DNA from: Rachycentron canadum
Lineage: Eukaryota > Chordata > Actinopteri > Carangiformes > Rachycentridae
NCBI GenBank assembly: GCA_038496675.1
Contig: CM076667.1
Coordinates: 15,816,570-15,880,569, forward strand
Direction of reading: 5' to 3'
Length of the DNA: 64,000 bases
The position numbers and the translations under genes were made by a program. Shown here piece by piece: positions 50,067 through 61,529 of the stretch. Under the pieces are notes generated by a model that had not been told where the DNA came from, did no database searches, and saw nothing but the letters and a program-made list of their open reading frames with translations. How positions within the stretch are numbered: position 1 is the stretch's first letter; every line of letters begins with the position of its first letter.

Positions 50067-53000
50067 TGTGTTGTTCTAGAAACATTCACAACTAACTGCC
50101 CAGGTTGGACAGACTGTGAAAACAACCCGGTCCGCTCGTTTTGGAACCGAGCCTCAGCTGCTGTAAGTTATCGGCAAGAATCCACCAGTTTTTGCAATGA
50201 AAAAAAAAAAGCAACAGTCTCATGATCAAGCTGCAGTTAAAACAGCACATATGTGGAACATGAGGTGCATCAAATCTGTCCTGTGATTAGGATGGAGGAG
50301 CAGAGAAAAAGGTCACCCGGCCTGGCTCTTCATCAATGAGGCTTTGTGTTGGTCTCTCTGGAGCCACATTGTGTAGCTCTCTCCTGAGCAACCAGCAGAA
50401 ACCTACACTTTCAGAGGAGCCCTCACACACAGCTGAACAGTCCACGAGAGGAAAATCTGACCAGATTTGAGAAACAGAGGTGTTTTCTCAAAGGTGCACC
50501 AAAACAACATGTCAAAATCCTACAGGAAGTTTACAGATCCTTTATAAGAGCAAGGGTAGTAGTAATATAGAAAAAATCTGTCTTTGTGTGTCTCCAAAAT
50601 GTAGTTCTGAGCTGCAGTCAGATTTACAGCATTGTAACTGGGTTTAGTCTCCCATCACTTTTACTGGAGCATCATAAAGATAGTACAGTACAAATATGAG
50701 GAATGACTAAAGTAAGGGGGTAGGGGGTATCTGCCTTTTGTTTAAGACAGATCTGAAAAACCTGTTGTGTAAGAATAGGCCTAAGAAAAATACCTTTTTT
50801 TCAGAACATGAACACAAAAAAATACTTAATCACCCAAAAGTGAAGAAAGCAAGCAGACACACACACACATACACACACACATCAGTTGTTACAGGCTAAT
50901 ATTATGTTGTCCAAGGCTGCAGCACACAAACCTGATTTATGGTTTTACCTGTCAGCCAGTGAAGTCTCCAGAGAGTGGAGTTGTTGTCAAGCTGTTTGGT
51001 TTTCGGGGGGGGGGGGGGGGGTAAGGCTGGGGGCATCATTTCAAGCATGTTTTTCCTGTTGTTTGTCCACTCACAGACTTTCTTTTGAAAGAAGATTGAA
51101 CAACTTTGTTATAGGGGACAGCTAGTTTGTACTGTGCTGTGTTGAAGGGGTGTCAGTATTTGTTTCACAGGTGTCTGTGATGTCAGCCGAAGGGACTCTG
51201 CTTCCTTTACACCAAGAAACTTGCTGGGTTGTAACAATTTGTTGGAAACACAGTGACAACTCAGGGTGGATTTCCACTGACTTCCCACAGCCACAACCTC
51301 CATAAATGACAGCAACATTTCAATAGTAAATCTACTTGTTAAACAAAACAAAACAGACACAAAGCTAAGTCTTAGTGACATTTTGCCTTCAACGTCCTGG
51401 TGAAAACATACACTGTACCTTTCATTAAATAGAGCCGTAAAGTATTAAGTTATTTTTCATAATTCAGGACAAAATATAATAGGAATAAATCTAGTTTAGC
51501 AAATTAACTGTGTTTATCTGAAATCTCTGGGTTTCTAGGGGCGTTCCTAAACATCTTCTTCATGTGTGTAGTTTGCAGATGTTGCCTGTGGTGATGTCAC
51601 AGCAATACTAAACGGATCCATCACTACACCGTTCAGCCCCAACAGGTGAGCTGCTCTGCGCCCCCTGTGTCCTGTGTTTTATGAGTTTAGTGAGAACGGT
51701 AAAGGTAGACACACTTCCTGTGTGACGTTCATGCAACACTGAAAGTGACAGATGACGTTCATGCAACACTGAAAGTGACAGATGCGAATAACCCCACCAA
51801 GGCTAAATACCTGGGGTTCCCCAAAGGTCAGTCAGAACTGTAGAAGCCTCTTGGATGAGAGGTAGAAGGTTTTCAAGAATCTACAACTAAGTCCAGTTGC
51901 CCTAGAGTCAACTTTCTCAGAGAAAGCAATATAGCAATAATAATAATAATAATAAAACAAGGCAATAATTATACAGGTCTGGTACTGTAGCAGCACTTGA
52001 GATGACCTATATTATATATTATATTTCTCTGTATGACTTCTTTAACTGCCTACCGATGCTTTCTTTTTTTTCAGCTGTTTCATTATTTGGCTCAACCTGC
52101 TCCTGTAAAACATATCCCTTCCCTCCTTTTGTTAGGAGGGGAAATGTATTTTAGGGTTCCTGTCAGTGTCTTTGCCTTTGCTGTAAATCTGAGCTCTCGC
52201 TATTCCTGCCACCTGCTGGACAGCAAGTATAATGTCATAAAATAGTAGAAATGTCCACCACAGTTCTGTAAACCCACGCAGAAGAAGCGAAAATTAATGA
52301 AATGATGATATTTATGATAAAATGATTCCTGGATAGCCTTTGAGGAATCTATCTGAACCATAGCAAGTGTTCACCTTTCTAGGAGTTGACAAAGTCTGGG
52401 CCTGGGTTCAGACCGAGTGGGGCTAAGATTATGCTTCGTGCATGCTGAATTATTTTTGGGTGGTCCCTTCTGTCCTGCCTGTAAAGCTACTGCCTAAATT
52501 TCTTTTAATTTGAATTCATTGTACAACCAATGTAACCACTTGGGATTTATTTGCCAACACCTAAGATCTGTTCTGACTCACGATTTGACAGTTACCATAA
52601 GTGAAGAAACTCTTTCCTTCCATGTGTTTTACTCATTTTTACTGCTTTGCTTATTTGCCTCCTACTGCAGCTATTTACATAACAAAACGGTTGAATTTGA
52701 AGAGTGTGAAAGTACTGCACAATGCCTTTACTTCAAAGCTTTTCTGCTGTGAATGTGCAGTCTCCTTGTTGTCAGAATTCATGCAATCCCTCTAAACCGT
52801 GCTGTTTTATTCTTGCCCTCAGTATTTTTGCGACCATTGAAGTTAAGAGATTTAACGCCACCAGGATAAGACGCCTGAACGTTGTTCTGGTCACACAGGA
52901 GAACGCTGTGTAAGATTAAGAACACAGTTATCTTTTTTTTTTTTCTTTAATTGTGAATGTAATAAACACACAAATGTTCTGAGTGTTCTTCCACTCTGCT

Positions 53001-53317
53001 TAGATATGCAGACAAACTTGCACTAGGAAATTGAAAGTGAAATTATTTTCTGTATTTGTGGTTTTCTTCTCGTCAGCACAAATTGCACAAATGCATCTTT
53101 AAAGGATTTGCAGAAAGAGCTGGATAAAGGAATTAAATATAACTGCACAGAAGTGACTAAGTAAGTACAGTGTATGTGTGCGTGAGACAAGGTGATCGTG
53201 TGCACGTTTCTTTTATCACACGGTTTGTTGACTTTGAGTTATTCTAACTCTGTTTGCAGCTCTCAGATCAAGGAGTGCAGCAACAATCCAGAGATACCAT
53301 GTGGAAAATGCTGGTGA
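47243..53317 (+). CDS. cd38: ADP-ribosyl cyclase / cyclic ADP-ribose hydrolase 1, CD38-like, tandem gene 2
   Basis: Type II membrane enzyme making cyclic ADP-ribose and ADP-ribose from NAD. Coding exons: 47243-47418, 48532-48658, 48759-48894, 50080-50162, 51572-51645, 52823-52909, 53077-53160, 53260-53317; 825 nt, 274 aa. Residues 1-15 are basic and cytosolic (GKKRRK), followed by a membrane helix at about 16-39 (VTLVLLIIIVVIALALTL). The catalytic domain keeps Trp105 (MMFWSK), TLEDT (Glu126, Asp127), LTWCG, Trp168 (RSFW) and Glu205 (ATIEV). Several N-glycosylation sequons occur (NGS, NAT, NCT, NAS). It ends GKCW with no further tail and is somewhat shorter than human CD38 (300 aa). Exons 2-5 have the same lengths as in the tandem neighbour. 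Exon 4 is preceded by a TG repeat. The symbol rests on the type II topology; true orthology against BST1 is untested. Confidence 0.93.
49560..49850 (-). repeat. Interspersed fish repeat, family A (copy 2, reverse)
   Basis: Read on the minus strand it gives GGAACAGTTTGATATTTTGA, then AGACAGATACCACTCACACC, a TTAGTTTAGCTTAG word and, lower down, CCCAGTCTTTGTGC. The order matches the other family A copies. It sits in intron 3 of the second CD38-like gene and is split by an A run at 49,802. Confidence 0.65.
50037..50070 (+). repeat. (TG)n repeat against the acceptor of CD38-like exon 4
   Basis: Seventeen dinucleotide units, one of them TA, followed by TTGTTCTAG and then the exon at 50,080. The TG tract occupies most of the position where a pyrimidine tract is expected. 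Confidence 0.95.
51005..51021. repeat. G homopolymer
   Basis: Seventeen consecutive G bases in intron 4 of the second CD38-like gene. Length may be inexact in assembly. Confidence 0.95.
51724..51783 (+). repeat. Exact 30-bp tandem duplication
   Basis: Two identical 30-base units abut at 51,724-51,753 and 51,754-51,783, each starting GACGTTCATGCAACACTGAA. They lie 79 bases inside intron 5 of the second CD38-like gene. No divergence between the units suggests a recent event. Confidence 0.95.
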
Positions 53318-53426
53318 AAATATCAGATTATCAAGTCAACAACAACAGATAGAGGACATAACAACAACAGATTGTAAAGATCAGTCTTGACTTTGCGTAT
53401 CACAAAATGTGTTTCTATTTATATAT

Positions 53427-53432
53427 AATAAA
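53427..53432 (+). terminator. Polyadenylation signal of the second CD38-like gene
   Basis: AATAAA 110 bases after the stop codon. A second AATAAA at 53,712 could serve as an alternative. Confidence 0.6.
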
Positions 53433-56249
53433 TAGACAATTAATTATTTTTATACCTATGGGCCAGTTTGACTTGTGAAATGTGTCTTTTTACATAAAAT
53501 GTCAGTGATACATTTTTACAACATGAATTTGTATTTTGTCGCGAAAAGGTTCAGGGTGTGATGGGGAGGCTTTGTATCAGCTCTTATGTGTTGTGATTGA
53601 GTATCTTGTACTGTAAGGTAAACCGTAAACTGGTGACCCTATTTAATTATGTTCAATGACCATCTCCTGCTTGGTGTATTCAGAATTTAAATTTCAGAAT
53701 CAATATTTTCAAATAAAAGCAAAAAAATACAAGGCTGTGAAATGTGCTTTGGATTATGAAGTATAATAATAAAAATAATAAAGGTCAATGAGTTTGACTC
53801 TTATTTATTATTCCGATATAATAGTATCTGCGTAGATCAGTTATTCTTGATTGGTTGTTGCCAGATTAAGTATAACTATACTACTACTATCAGTCATTAC
53901 CGATAGAATAGGCAGCTGTGGCTGTATTTACATGATACGATAGATGAACTTGATACTTTGTCTTTCGGTGTCGGTCTCGCAATAAAAAGTGCCTCAGTCA
54001 GCAGTCAGTCTGTGTGGAGCCAGTTTGTTTTAAAGGGCCTGAATAAAATCAGTCAAACTTTGATCTTCAATTTGCTTCGATTTCTTTTCGGCCCTGGCAA
54101 ATTCATCACTATGCTGGTATGGCCTCTGGATTTAAAATCCGTTTCTGCCTGAAGTCCAGTTTAACCTGTAACATCTAAATCGTCTTTATGACAAGATTCG
54201 TCACATGGCTGCTTCTGGTTCTGAGTCAGGTTTTATTTTTTTCTTATCTCCTGATATTTTTTTTTTTTTCTTGATGTCTGATTTTTAAAAAAGGTCTTGT
54301 GCTGTGGGCTGAAATACCACGGCAGTTCTGAAATTACTGTTGGACTGCTGATGTCACTTTTTTTTTTTTTTTTTGTTTTGAAATACATTGGAAAATTGTA
54401 GTTTAATGAGCAACTGAATACTCTATGCAGTTAAAGCAATTGTAAGGTGTTTTTTGTTTTGAAACATGAATAGAAACAAAACCTAAAAAGGAAAGTGTCA
54501 TGAATATTAAATAGCAAATAAAGTTTTGTCTTTAGTTTGATTTTCCAACTACTTTTTTAACACCACACAACCAAAAACTACAAATTTTTTCATGTGAAAT
54601 TAAATCTTCCCAAATTTTCAATACATGTACCCCATAGCAAACATTTGCATAGTGTATCATCTTCGTTTTATTTCTGTTAAACACCGTTAGATATGCAAAA
54701 CCACTAAACCTCAGACAGGATAGAAAGTGCTCATTAGAAAATCAAACCTGCTTTTGGTTTTGTATTTGTAGGTGTAGGCCACAAAATGACTTATCTATGA
54801 TGTGTGTGAACCAAAGGTTTCTATACAGTGACACAGGCAGGAACACAATCAGCAGGGTTGACTGAATGTTGAGGAGTGAGATATTTGCGGCAGGAAGAAG
54901 GAGGCTCATCGAGCACAGCAAAACCTCCCCTTTCCTTCCTACTGACTTGCTGCTGTGTCACTCGTACGGTAAACAGGCTGTATCGGTGCTGGGAAGAGGT
55001 GATAGGGGTTCTCACGACACAGGTGTTACATGAAGAAGGCCCCTTCTGTAAAACCACAACATGGGGTACTTGAAACTCCGTAATGTCAGTAAACACTCAC
55101 AGTTTGAGTCACCGACACTCACGCTGCATGAAAAATGATTATCCATCTGTTGCACTTTTAAGACATTTAAGTGTTTCAGGAACAGACGGAAAAAAAAAAA
55201 AATTAGCCGATGAGTAAAATTAAAATCTATCTAATTATTAAAACTTTGTAGGTATACGTCACAATGTACATGACATTTTTCATTTGGGTAAATTCAAAGT
55301 AATTCACATGCCTTTGTCAAATGTTTGACCCTCAGTGTGTTTCAGACTAACGTTTTCACCCATTGCAGCTCTTACTTATACTTATATTGGCAGGTATAGC
55401 CTTGGGTACAGGACAGCATAAAAACACACCTGTGATATCATCCTAACATTTTTTTTTTTTTTTTTAATTTGTGCAAATGAGATGTATTTCAAAATACGCA
55501 TCCCCCAAGTACAGTTTTCTTGACACAGTAAAAGTACTAAAGGTGGTTTTGTGTCATGACTTAATCTTGAAAACCTTGCTTAAAGGGGATTCCTGTGTCA
55601 AAATCTGATTGACGGTTTCAGTTTCTTTCTTGCACTTTTCAGAATTTGTGTTTGATCTCATTGACACAGAGCAAACCTGAAGCCAGGTGTGGCAGCAGAG
55701 GAAAAATCTGGGGTTTATCCAGCCATGGGTTTTACCACTGCTAACTGCCATCCAGGCAGTCAGCTGAGCCAGATCATTTACATTTCACCAAGCATGAGGT
55801 GGACTGGAGGTAGGATGATCAAAAGCAAACCACCACAACTGAGCAAATAATGTAAATCAAACAACCACTGCCCATGTTTCTGGTTGTCAGCCTAGCAGCC
55901 TGTCTGAGGACTGCCCCACCATCGGATGTGAGCAAGCTCCTGTCCTGAGTAACCCTGCGCAAGATAAGAGGGTTAGAAAATAAATGATGGGGGCAGCTAA
56001 TGGAGGCGTCTGGTTCCTTCTGGTCATGTGTCCTTGAGCAAGACATGTTATAGGTGCGTGGGTGCTATAATAAACCTCAAAAGTTAAATTTGCTACAGAG
56101 ACCGTGACAAACTGTAATGTGACGTAATCACTGTCAAATGGGCACCCCCCCACCCCCACCCCAAGACCTGAGCTCCTGTATGAAGTGACATTACTTCTAC
56201 CTCAAGGAGTCAAGCAAAGACTACTCAGAGGTACAGATCATAACACAAC

Positions 56250-56530
56250 ACTAAAGAGTTACAAAGGATCCACAAAGTGATGCAAAACTAGTCAGAAAGA
56301 ACAACACAAAGCAACTACAAAGAGACACAAAAGTCCACAAACAGACACAAAATGGCCTCAGGGACTCATGCAATGACCACAAAAAGTGCTATCCAACTCC
56401 AAACAACCAGAGAGACACAAAGCCTCCTCGAAGTGATGCATTACAAAGCCATTAAAAAGACACACCGGACAACACAAAGAGACACCAACCAACCACAACA
56501 GACTGGTCATTTTTGTGTGTCTTCCAGCCT
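56250..56530 (+). repeat. Degenerate ACAAAGAGACA-type repeat (second block)
   Basis: Imperfect recurrence of ACTACAAAGAGACACAAAAG, ACAGACACAAAATGGCC and AACACAAAGAGACACC words. It shares vocabulary with 20,285-20,590. Confidence 0.7.
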
Positions 56531-57353
56531 GAACGTTTTGTCGGATCATGTCTTTGTTCGTCTAAAAATAATGACAGTTTCTTAGCAACACTGAGAAATG
56601 TTTGATCATACATAGATTCCAGGAAGGACATTTATCTTATTTTTAACTTTAGGGTTAAGTGGGATATCCCAGAATACACCACCGAAACCTTCCCAGCATT
56701 TCCTGAAATTAATGAGGGTAGAAGCTCCAACTTCAACAACAGTAAACGAAAAGAAAAACAAACAAAAAAAAAATTCACCTATTCACAACTGTTAAAAAAA
56801 AAAAAAAAAAATGGTGCCAAAAAAAGTGACTCTTGGAGGATCACAGTTCCTATATTATTTGGGCATCGGTAGAAAATAAGCAGCAGTAACTGAGATTTTC
56901 TATAAATCAGAATAAATGAGTGGACATGTGTTGCGTCCCCTGCAATTGTGTTACTGGAGGAAGACCGCCAGCGTATTTTCCCTGAAATAAACCCGCTCTG
57001 AGTCAACCCCTTTGAGAACTGCAGATTGTGTAAGAAGATAAGCCTGCGCGATGTGTGACTTTCCCACAGCGCCAGAGGCTTTTTACATACATACATACAT
57101 ATATCTATATATAACTATCTAGGTATAAAGATATATATCTAGATAGATAGATTTGTTTGGAACAGTTTAATCTCGATATTGATGACTTTGAAGGCATTTC
57201 CCGGTTGTTAAGTGTGCACTTTACCCATCCAGGAAGTTAAAAGTCGCGCCGAGAGTTCTCACGAGGCGTTAAGCTGCAGGCTGCACACTGTAAAAAAATA
57301 CAAAAACGACTCTCTAACTTATTTTGAAAGACAGAAATTTAGGAATGGACATA

Positions 57354-57358
<5 letters not shown>

Positions 57359-57388
<30 letters not shown>
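57359..57388. repeat. (TC)15 microsatellite
   Basis: Fifteen uninterrupted TC units; the open frames through it are Ser-Leu strings. Confidence 0.97.
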
Positions 57389-57391
<3 letters not shown>

Positions 57392-58044
57392 TTCAACCCA
57401 ACCGGTCGAGGCAGACGGCCGCCCACCCTACCCTTATGATTTGGCGCTGTATAGACAAAATAAATTAGAAATCTTTTACTTTAGTTACTTTTTTAAATTC
57501 CTGTCATTAAAATATTGACATAGACCTATTATATACTGATATAACCTACTATTACTACCATAACTATAAATGTCCAAAATATATACACACAAACTAGTGC
57601 TAGTACTAGTAATAGTACTAGTTAGTTAATTTAATTATTTATCTAGATTTATTATATATATTATTTTTGTTCCATGTAATTCATTTTAATTTATTCAATT
57701 ATTTTGTTATTCATTTATTTTGCTTGTTTAGCTGCAAGTGTTTTTAGGGTCTTTACTTACATATTGTTGTAAATTATTAGGAATAATTATCAATATAGTT
57801 GAGTTTCCCTTTAAAACAATGAACTATAATAAGCAAAATTAAAATGATTATAGTCAGCTATTATAATCAGTAATAATCAACAATAATCACCCTGAAGAAA
57901 ACTAAGACTTGAGAGTCGTCGAGACTCATTTTTTGCAGTGTAAATACAGATTTTTCTCTTAGTCATCGATTCGTACCATAAACACATTGTCTTTTACCGC
58001 TCGTGCTGTTGATGAACAGGTTGTACTTTCCTTTCCTTCGTTAT

Positions 58045-58155
58045 GGTCGGTGACTGCAGCACTGGGCAGGGAATCCCGACAGCTGATTGGACAAGGCTGG
58101 TTTTGACACGTCACATGGGATCCTTATTATAACTAACGTGCAGAGCGGAGCTTCA
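58045..58155 (+). promoter_or_regulatory. TNIP-like gene promoter with kappaB-like site
   Basis: GGGAATCCC at 58,069-58,077 fits an NF-kappaB half-palindrome. An inverted CCAAT box (GATTGG, 58,085-58,090), a CACGTCACATG block (58,107-58,118) and a TATA-like TTATTATAA (58,124-58,132) follow in order. The presumed noncoding first exon ends at 58,205 with a GTG/GTGAGT donor. Family TNIP genes are known to be induced by NF-kappaB, so the site fits, but its use is inferred. Confidence 0.5.
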
Positions 58156-58205
58156 ATGTATCTCAGCTTTATAGAGGGATCTGCACACCCCACATTCACA
58201 CTGTG
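58150..58205 (+). other. Probable noncoding first exon of the TNIP-like gene
   Basis: Ends at a consensus donor (CTGTG/GTGAGT). The next acceptor on this strand with a coding continuation is at 59,406. The left edge is estimated from the TATA-like box. An ATG at 58,156 within it would open a frame that overlaps the main start. Confidence 0.55.
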
Positions 58206-58228
58206 GTGAGTTTCTTTCTTTCTTGATT

Positions 58229-58230
<2 letters not shown>

Positions 58231-58259
<29 letters not shown>
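58231..58259. repeat. T homopolymer in intron 1 of the TNIP-like gene
   Basis: Twenty-nine T bases shortly after the first donor. Confidence 0.95.
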
Positions 58260-58262
<3 letters not shown>

Positions 58263-59406
58263 CTCATGTAGAAATTTTCATCTTGATTCCGCCAGTGTTT
58301 AACTTTAGAGGTTTTTACCTCATCAACAGATATGTGTCCCACGAAGCCTCAGGTTGGGTCTTGATCTAGGGCACATCATTAGAATGAGGTCTCTTTTTAT
58401 TGTGATATCCTGTGGGATGAAGATATCTGAGAACCCCATGTACGGCCAGCGTTCAGGTGATCACGTGACTGTGTAGCGACGAGATAATTCACATCCTCTG
58501 TGGGTTTGAATCATCTGTGGCCTTGTGCTATTGCAACACATGAGCTCTTTCCATTATTAATACAGCATCTCCAAACTGCACCATGAAAAAAAAAATAAAA
58601 AATACTGCAGTCAACATTTTTATTTAAGTAGTAAAGGTGTAAAAGTGAAGTGTTGATTGATGATTTTTGAGTTTGAAAATTCTCAAGTAAAGTACTTATT
58701 GATCTAGTACCAATGCATTTACTGTAATTGAGTAAATTTATTTAGTTACTGTACAATTGTGTAATCTTATAATATTAAGGGCACAACTACTTATTATTTT
58801 ATGATCAACTAATGTCAATTTTTTTTTTTAGCATTTAGGTAACATGTAAAAATTTAATATATATTTCATATTTCACTATCATGCAGCTGAGAGCAGATTT
58901 ATCAACAGTATTTCACAGATTATAACTTCTCCCTCAAACATATAAGGTTATAAGATCTTTTAATATATTGTCATTAACTATGTTTATGCACCAGTCATCA
59001 CTTATGGCACAGCATGGCATTATTTTTGTTTACAGCTGCATTACAGTAACTTATAAACCATTTCTTTAATATTTCTGTTCAGCCAATAAATACCCCATAG
59101 GGGAATGTAAAATAAAGTGTTAGATTTAAGTCTATTAAATATAAAATACCTAAATAATAATAGTAATGAAATGGTCAGTACCACACAAGGACCCAGCGGT
59201 GACAGTGACACATTTGGTTTGATAGAATCCTCATTAACAGTGATACAAAAGTGTAAAACCAATGTTTGTCTTGGTACATGGCTTCAAAGATTAATTGATT
59301 GTCTTAATTGTTGAAAAATTACCTGCGAACTGACAAACTATAATAATATGGATAATTCCATATGGAGCCACTAAGTAGATAATGTGACAATCTGTCTTTT
59401 CCACAG

Positions 59407-61529
59407 TCCCTGCGTGAAAACACAATGGACAGACTTCCTGTGGACCCATCACACAGCCCTGAACCTGTTCCCACAGACAACAAACCAATTCACAGACTGT
59501 ATCCATCACTGCCAAATGTAGACAGGTGAGATATTTTCCTCATGTCAAGTTCATCTTATGATTCACTGGCTTTGTGTTGTTAATAAAGGCTAAATAATGG
59601 CAGATTTATCGACGCTATTGCAAACCCTAATGCAAATGATTTGTTTTTAGGTATGATATTTGTGTGCTGGACGGCTCCGTTGATGACAAGATTCAAACAG
59701 CTGTGGAGCTTCACCCTGAGAATCTGCTGGAAGACACACAGGTAACATTAACAGATGCAACCCTGGAAGATACACCCAAGAAAAAGAGTAATTCTCACCC
59801 CGTCATTGACCGACTCCCTGACCACAAGGGAATGACTGAATTCTTTGTTACTGTAAATGGTCCAAAGCAAAACTTCCAAAAATGTGTAAAAGGAAGTCAG
59901 TGGATATAGTCATGTTGCATAATTGGCCAGTTAATAGATGTCAAGTTTGAAGAGTTCCTCTTATTCCCCTCAGTCGGAAGCGTGTGCTGCAAACATCGAC
60001 ATCAGAATGAAAGAACAGATACTTATCTTGGAGGAGCAAAAGCAAGAGGTGAGTACATTTCAGAACTGAGATTTATATTCATCCTACACATGTATGTACT
60101 TTTAGTACTAAGACTCATGTTCTTTCTGTCTTACTCAGCTTCTTTCTATTAATGAGAAATGGGCAAAAGAGTACCGAACAATGGAACAGTACTACAAAGA
60201 GAAGGTAAGAAAGGGACGACTTCACAGTCCTCCTTTTTTCATCCAGCTTATATCAGTTCAGTTTATTATTTTACTCGTTTTGCCGTTTCAGTGCTGAGTG
60301 TGTTGCGTCACGTGTCATTTTTCCTTTGCCTCGCTCAGGTCGAGAATTTAAAAGCATTAGTGCGGCAAAACCACAGTCACTTTGAAGACAGGGCGTGTGA
60401 AGAGGAAGAAGAAAAGCACATCACATATAAAAAACTAAAGTTCAAGACACTCAAAGATGAAGACAGCAAATTGGTAAATACACCAAATGTGTTTTTTTAA
60501 AAACTATTTTTGATCAGATTTACTGTGTGAAACACGTTTAACAATTTGATCCCCATGGAAAATGTTCACAGCCTGGTGACGCTAATGTGAGATCTAAGCT
60601 ACTGAAACTAGAAAAGGAGGCAGAGGAGCTGCGAGTGCAGAACAGCACCCTGACCCGAAGAGGGCAGCACCAGCACGAGGAGATCAAACGACTAAACAAG
60701 GTGAGGCACGAGGCGAACTGCCACAAGCTGAACGCTGTGAGTCTTAGCACCCTTCAACAACAGTGTTGTTATAGCTGCTTTAATGTGTTTGTGCAGGCCC
60801 TGAAGGAGGCTTTTCTGACCTCTCAGTCTCTTGGGATGAACAGTGAAACACTACAGGATCTGTGGAAACATCAGGTCAGCTTTTCTACATCATATATATG
60901 TATATGATATATGTGCTTTTCTTTGTAAAAGAATGGTTTGACATTTCGGGAAATACTTAGCAAGAGTTAGATGAGAAGACTGATACCAGTCATGTCTGTA
61001 AAATATGAAACTAATCTGAGTGGTACCAGTCTTCTCCTCTGACTCAACAACACAAGGGTCTTTGCCTAAACCTCCAACTGCTGCTGCTCCCAAATGCCCA
61101 TTTGTATCCTTACGTCACGTTTCCTCGTCATCCATTTTCAGGCCAATACCTACAAGGAAGACTTTTTGACGGAGAGGAAGGACAGGGAGAAGCTTAAAGA
61201 CAAGTATTTGGAGCTGGAGAATCGGTTTAGAAGAGTCCGCTGTGAATTGCATGTCCTTAAATCTCAGGTAGGACACACTGTTTGGTGTTTCCGTGCTTTT
61301 ATTCTGCCACGTTTGAAAATCTGTAATGAAATCTCTAATGAAAATCTGTTTTGAGGCGAAAACAAAGAAGTTAATACCGTTTCTGTTTTTGCAGGTGACT
61401 CAGCCACCGCGACCTCTGCTAGACTGTGTTTGCAAGAATCGAGTCAAACATCCGTGCTGGGAGGTCCACTCAGTTAACCAGCAACACATGCAGTTACAAA
61501 GGCGATACACTCTTCATAACAAACTGTGA
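59407..61529 (+). CDS. TNFAIP3-interacting protein (ABIN) family, TNIP3-like
   Basis: Cytosolic coiled-coil adaptor family that binds A20 and linear ubiquitin and dampens NF-kappaB signalling. Coding exons: 59425-59525, 59651-59741, 59974-60048, 60139-60204, 60339-60473, 60572-60700, 60797-60874, 61142-61267, 61395-61529; 936 nt, 311 aa. From exon 4 on, introns all fall between codons. AHD1-like segment at about 78-111 (ILEEQKQELLSINEKWAKEY), acidic/Lys-rich coiled coil 112-199, and UBAN motif at about 229-262 with the signature EDFLTERKDREKL (Asp232, Phe233, Glu236, Arg237, Arg240). The C-terminus has Pro-rich PPRPLLDCVC and no complete zinc finger as in TNIP2, which together with the short length points to TNIP3; TNIP1/2 remain possible. 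ATG has A at -3 and G at +4. A possible 3' signal is ATTAAA at 62,365. Confidence 0.88.
60930..61045 (+). repeat. Interspersed fish repeat, family A (copy 3)
   Basis: Reads GGTTTGACATTTCGGGAAAT, GAGTTAGATGAGAAGACTGA and CAGTCATGTCTGTAAAATAT in order. Lies in the intron before the UBAN exon of the TNIP-like gene. Confidence 0.75.

Larger units (their letters stand above)
53440..58060. other. Spacer between CD38-like gene 2 and the TNIP-like gene
   Basis: No exon was supported on either strand. It contains T and A runs, the ACAAAGAGACA-type repeat (56,250-56,530), a TC microsatellite (57,359-57,388) and AT-rich sequence from 57.5 to 57.9 kb. Nothing else was recognised. Confidence 0.5.

Noticed and set aside
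59664..59909. Extended exon 3 of the TNIP-like gene reading through to 59,909
   Set aside because: It runs past a good donor (CAG/GTAACA at 59,741) and ends in a stop; only the spliced form keeps the phase of the next exon and the ABIN alignment.
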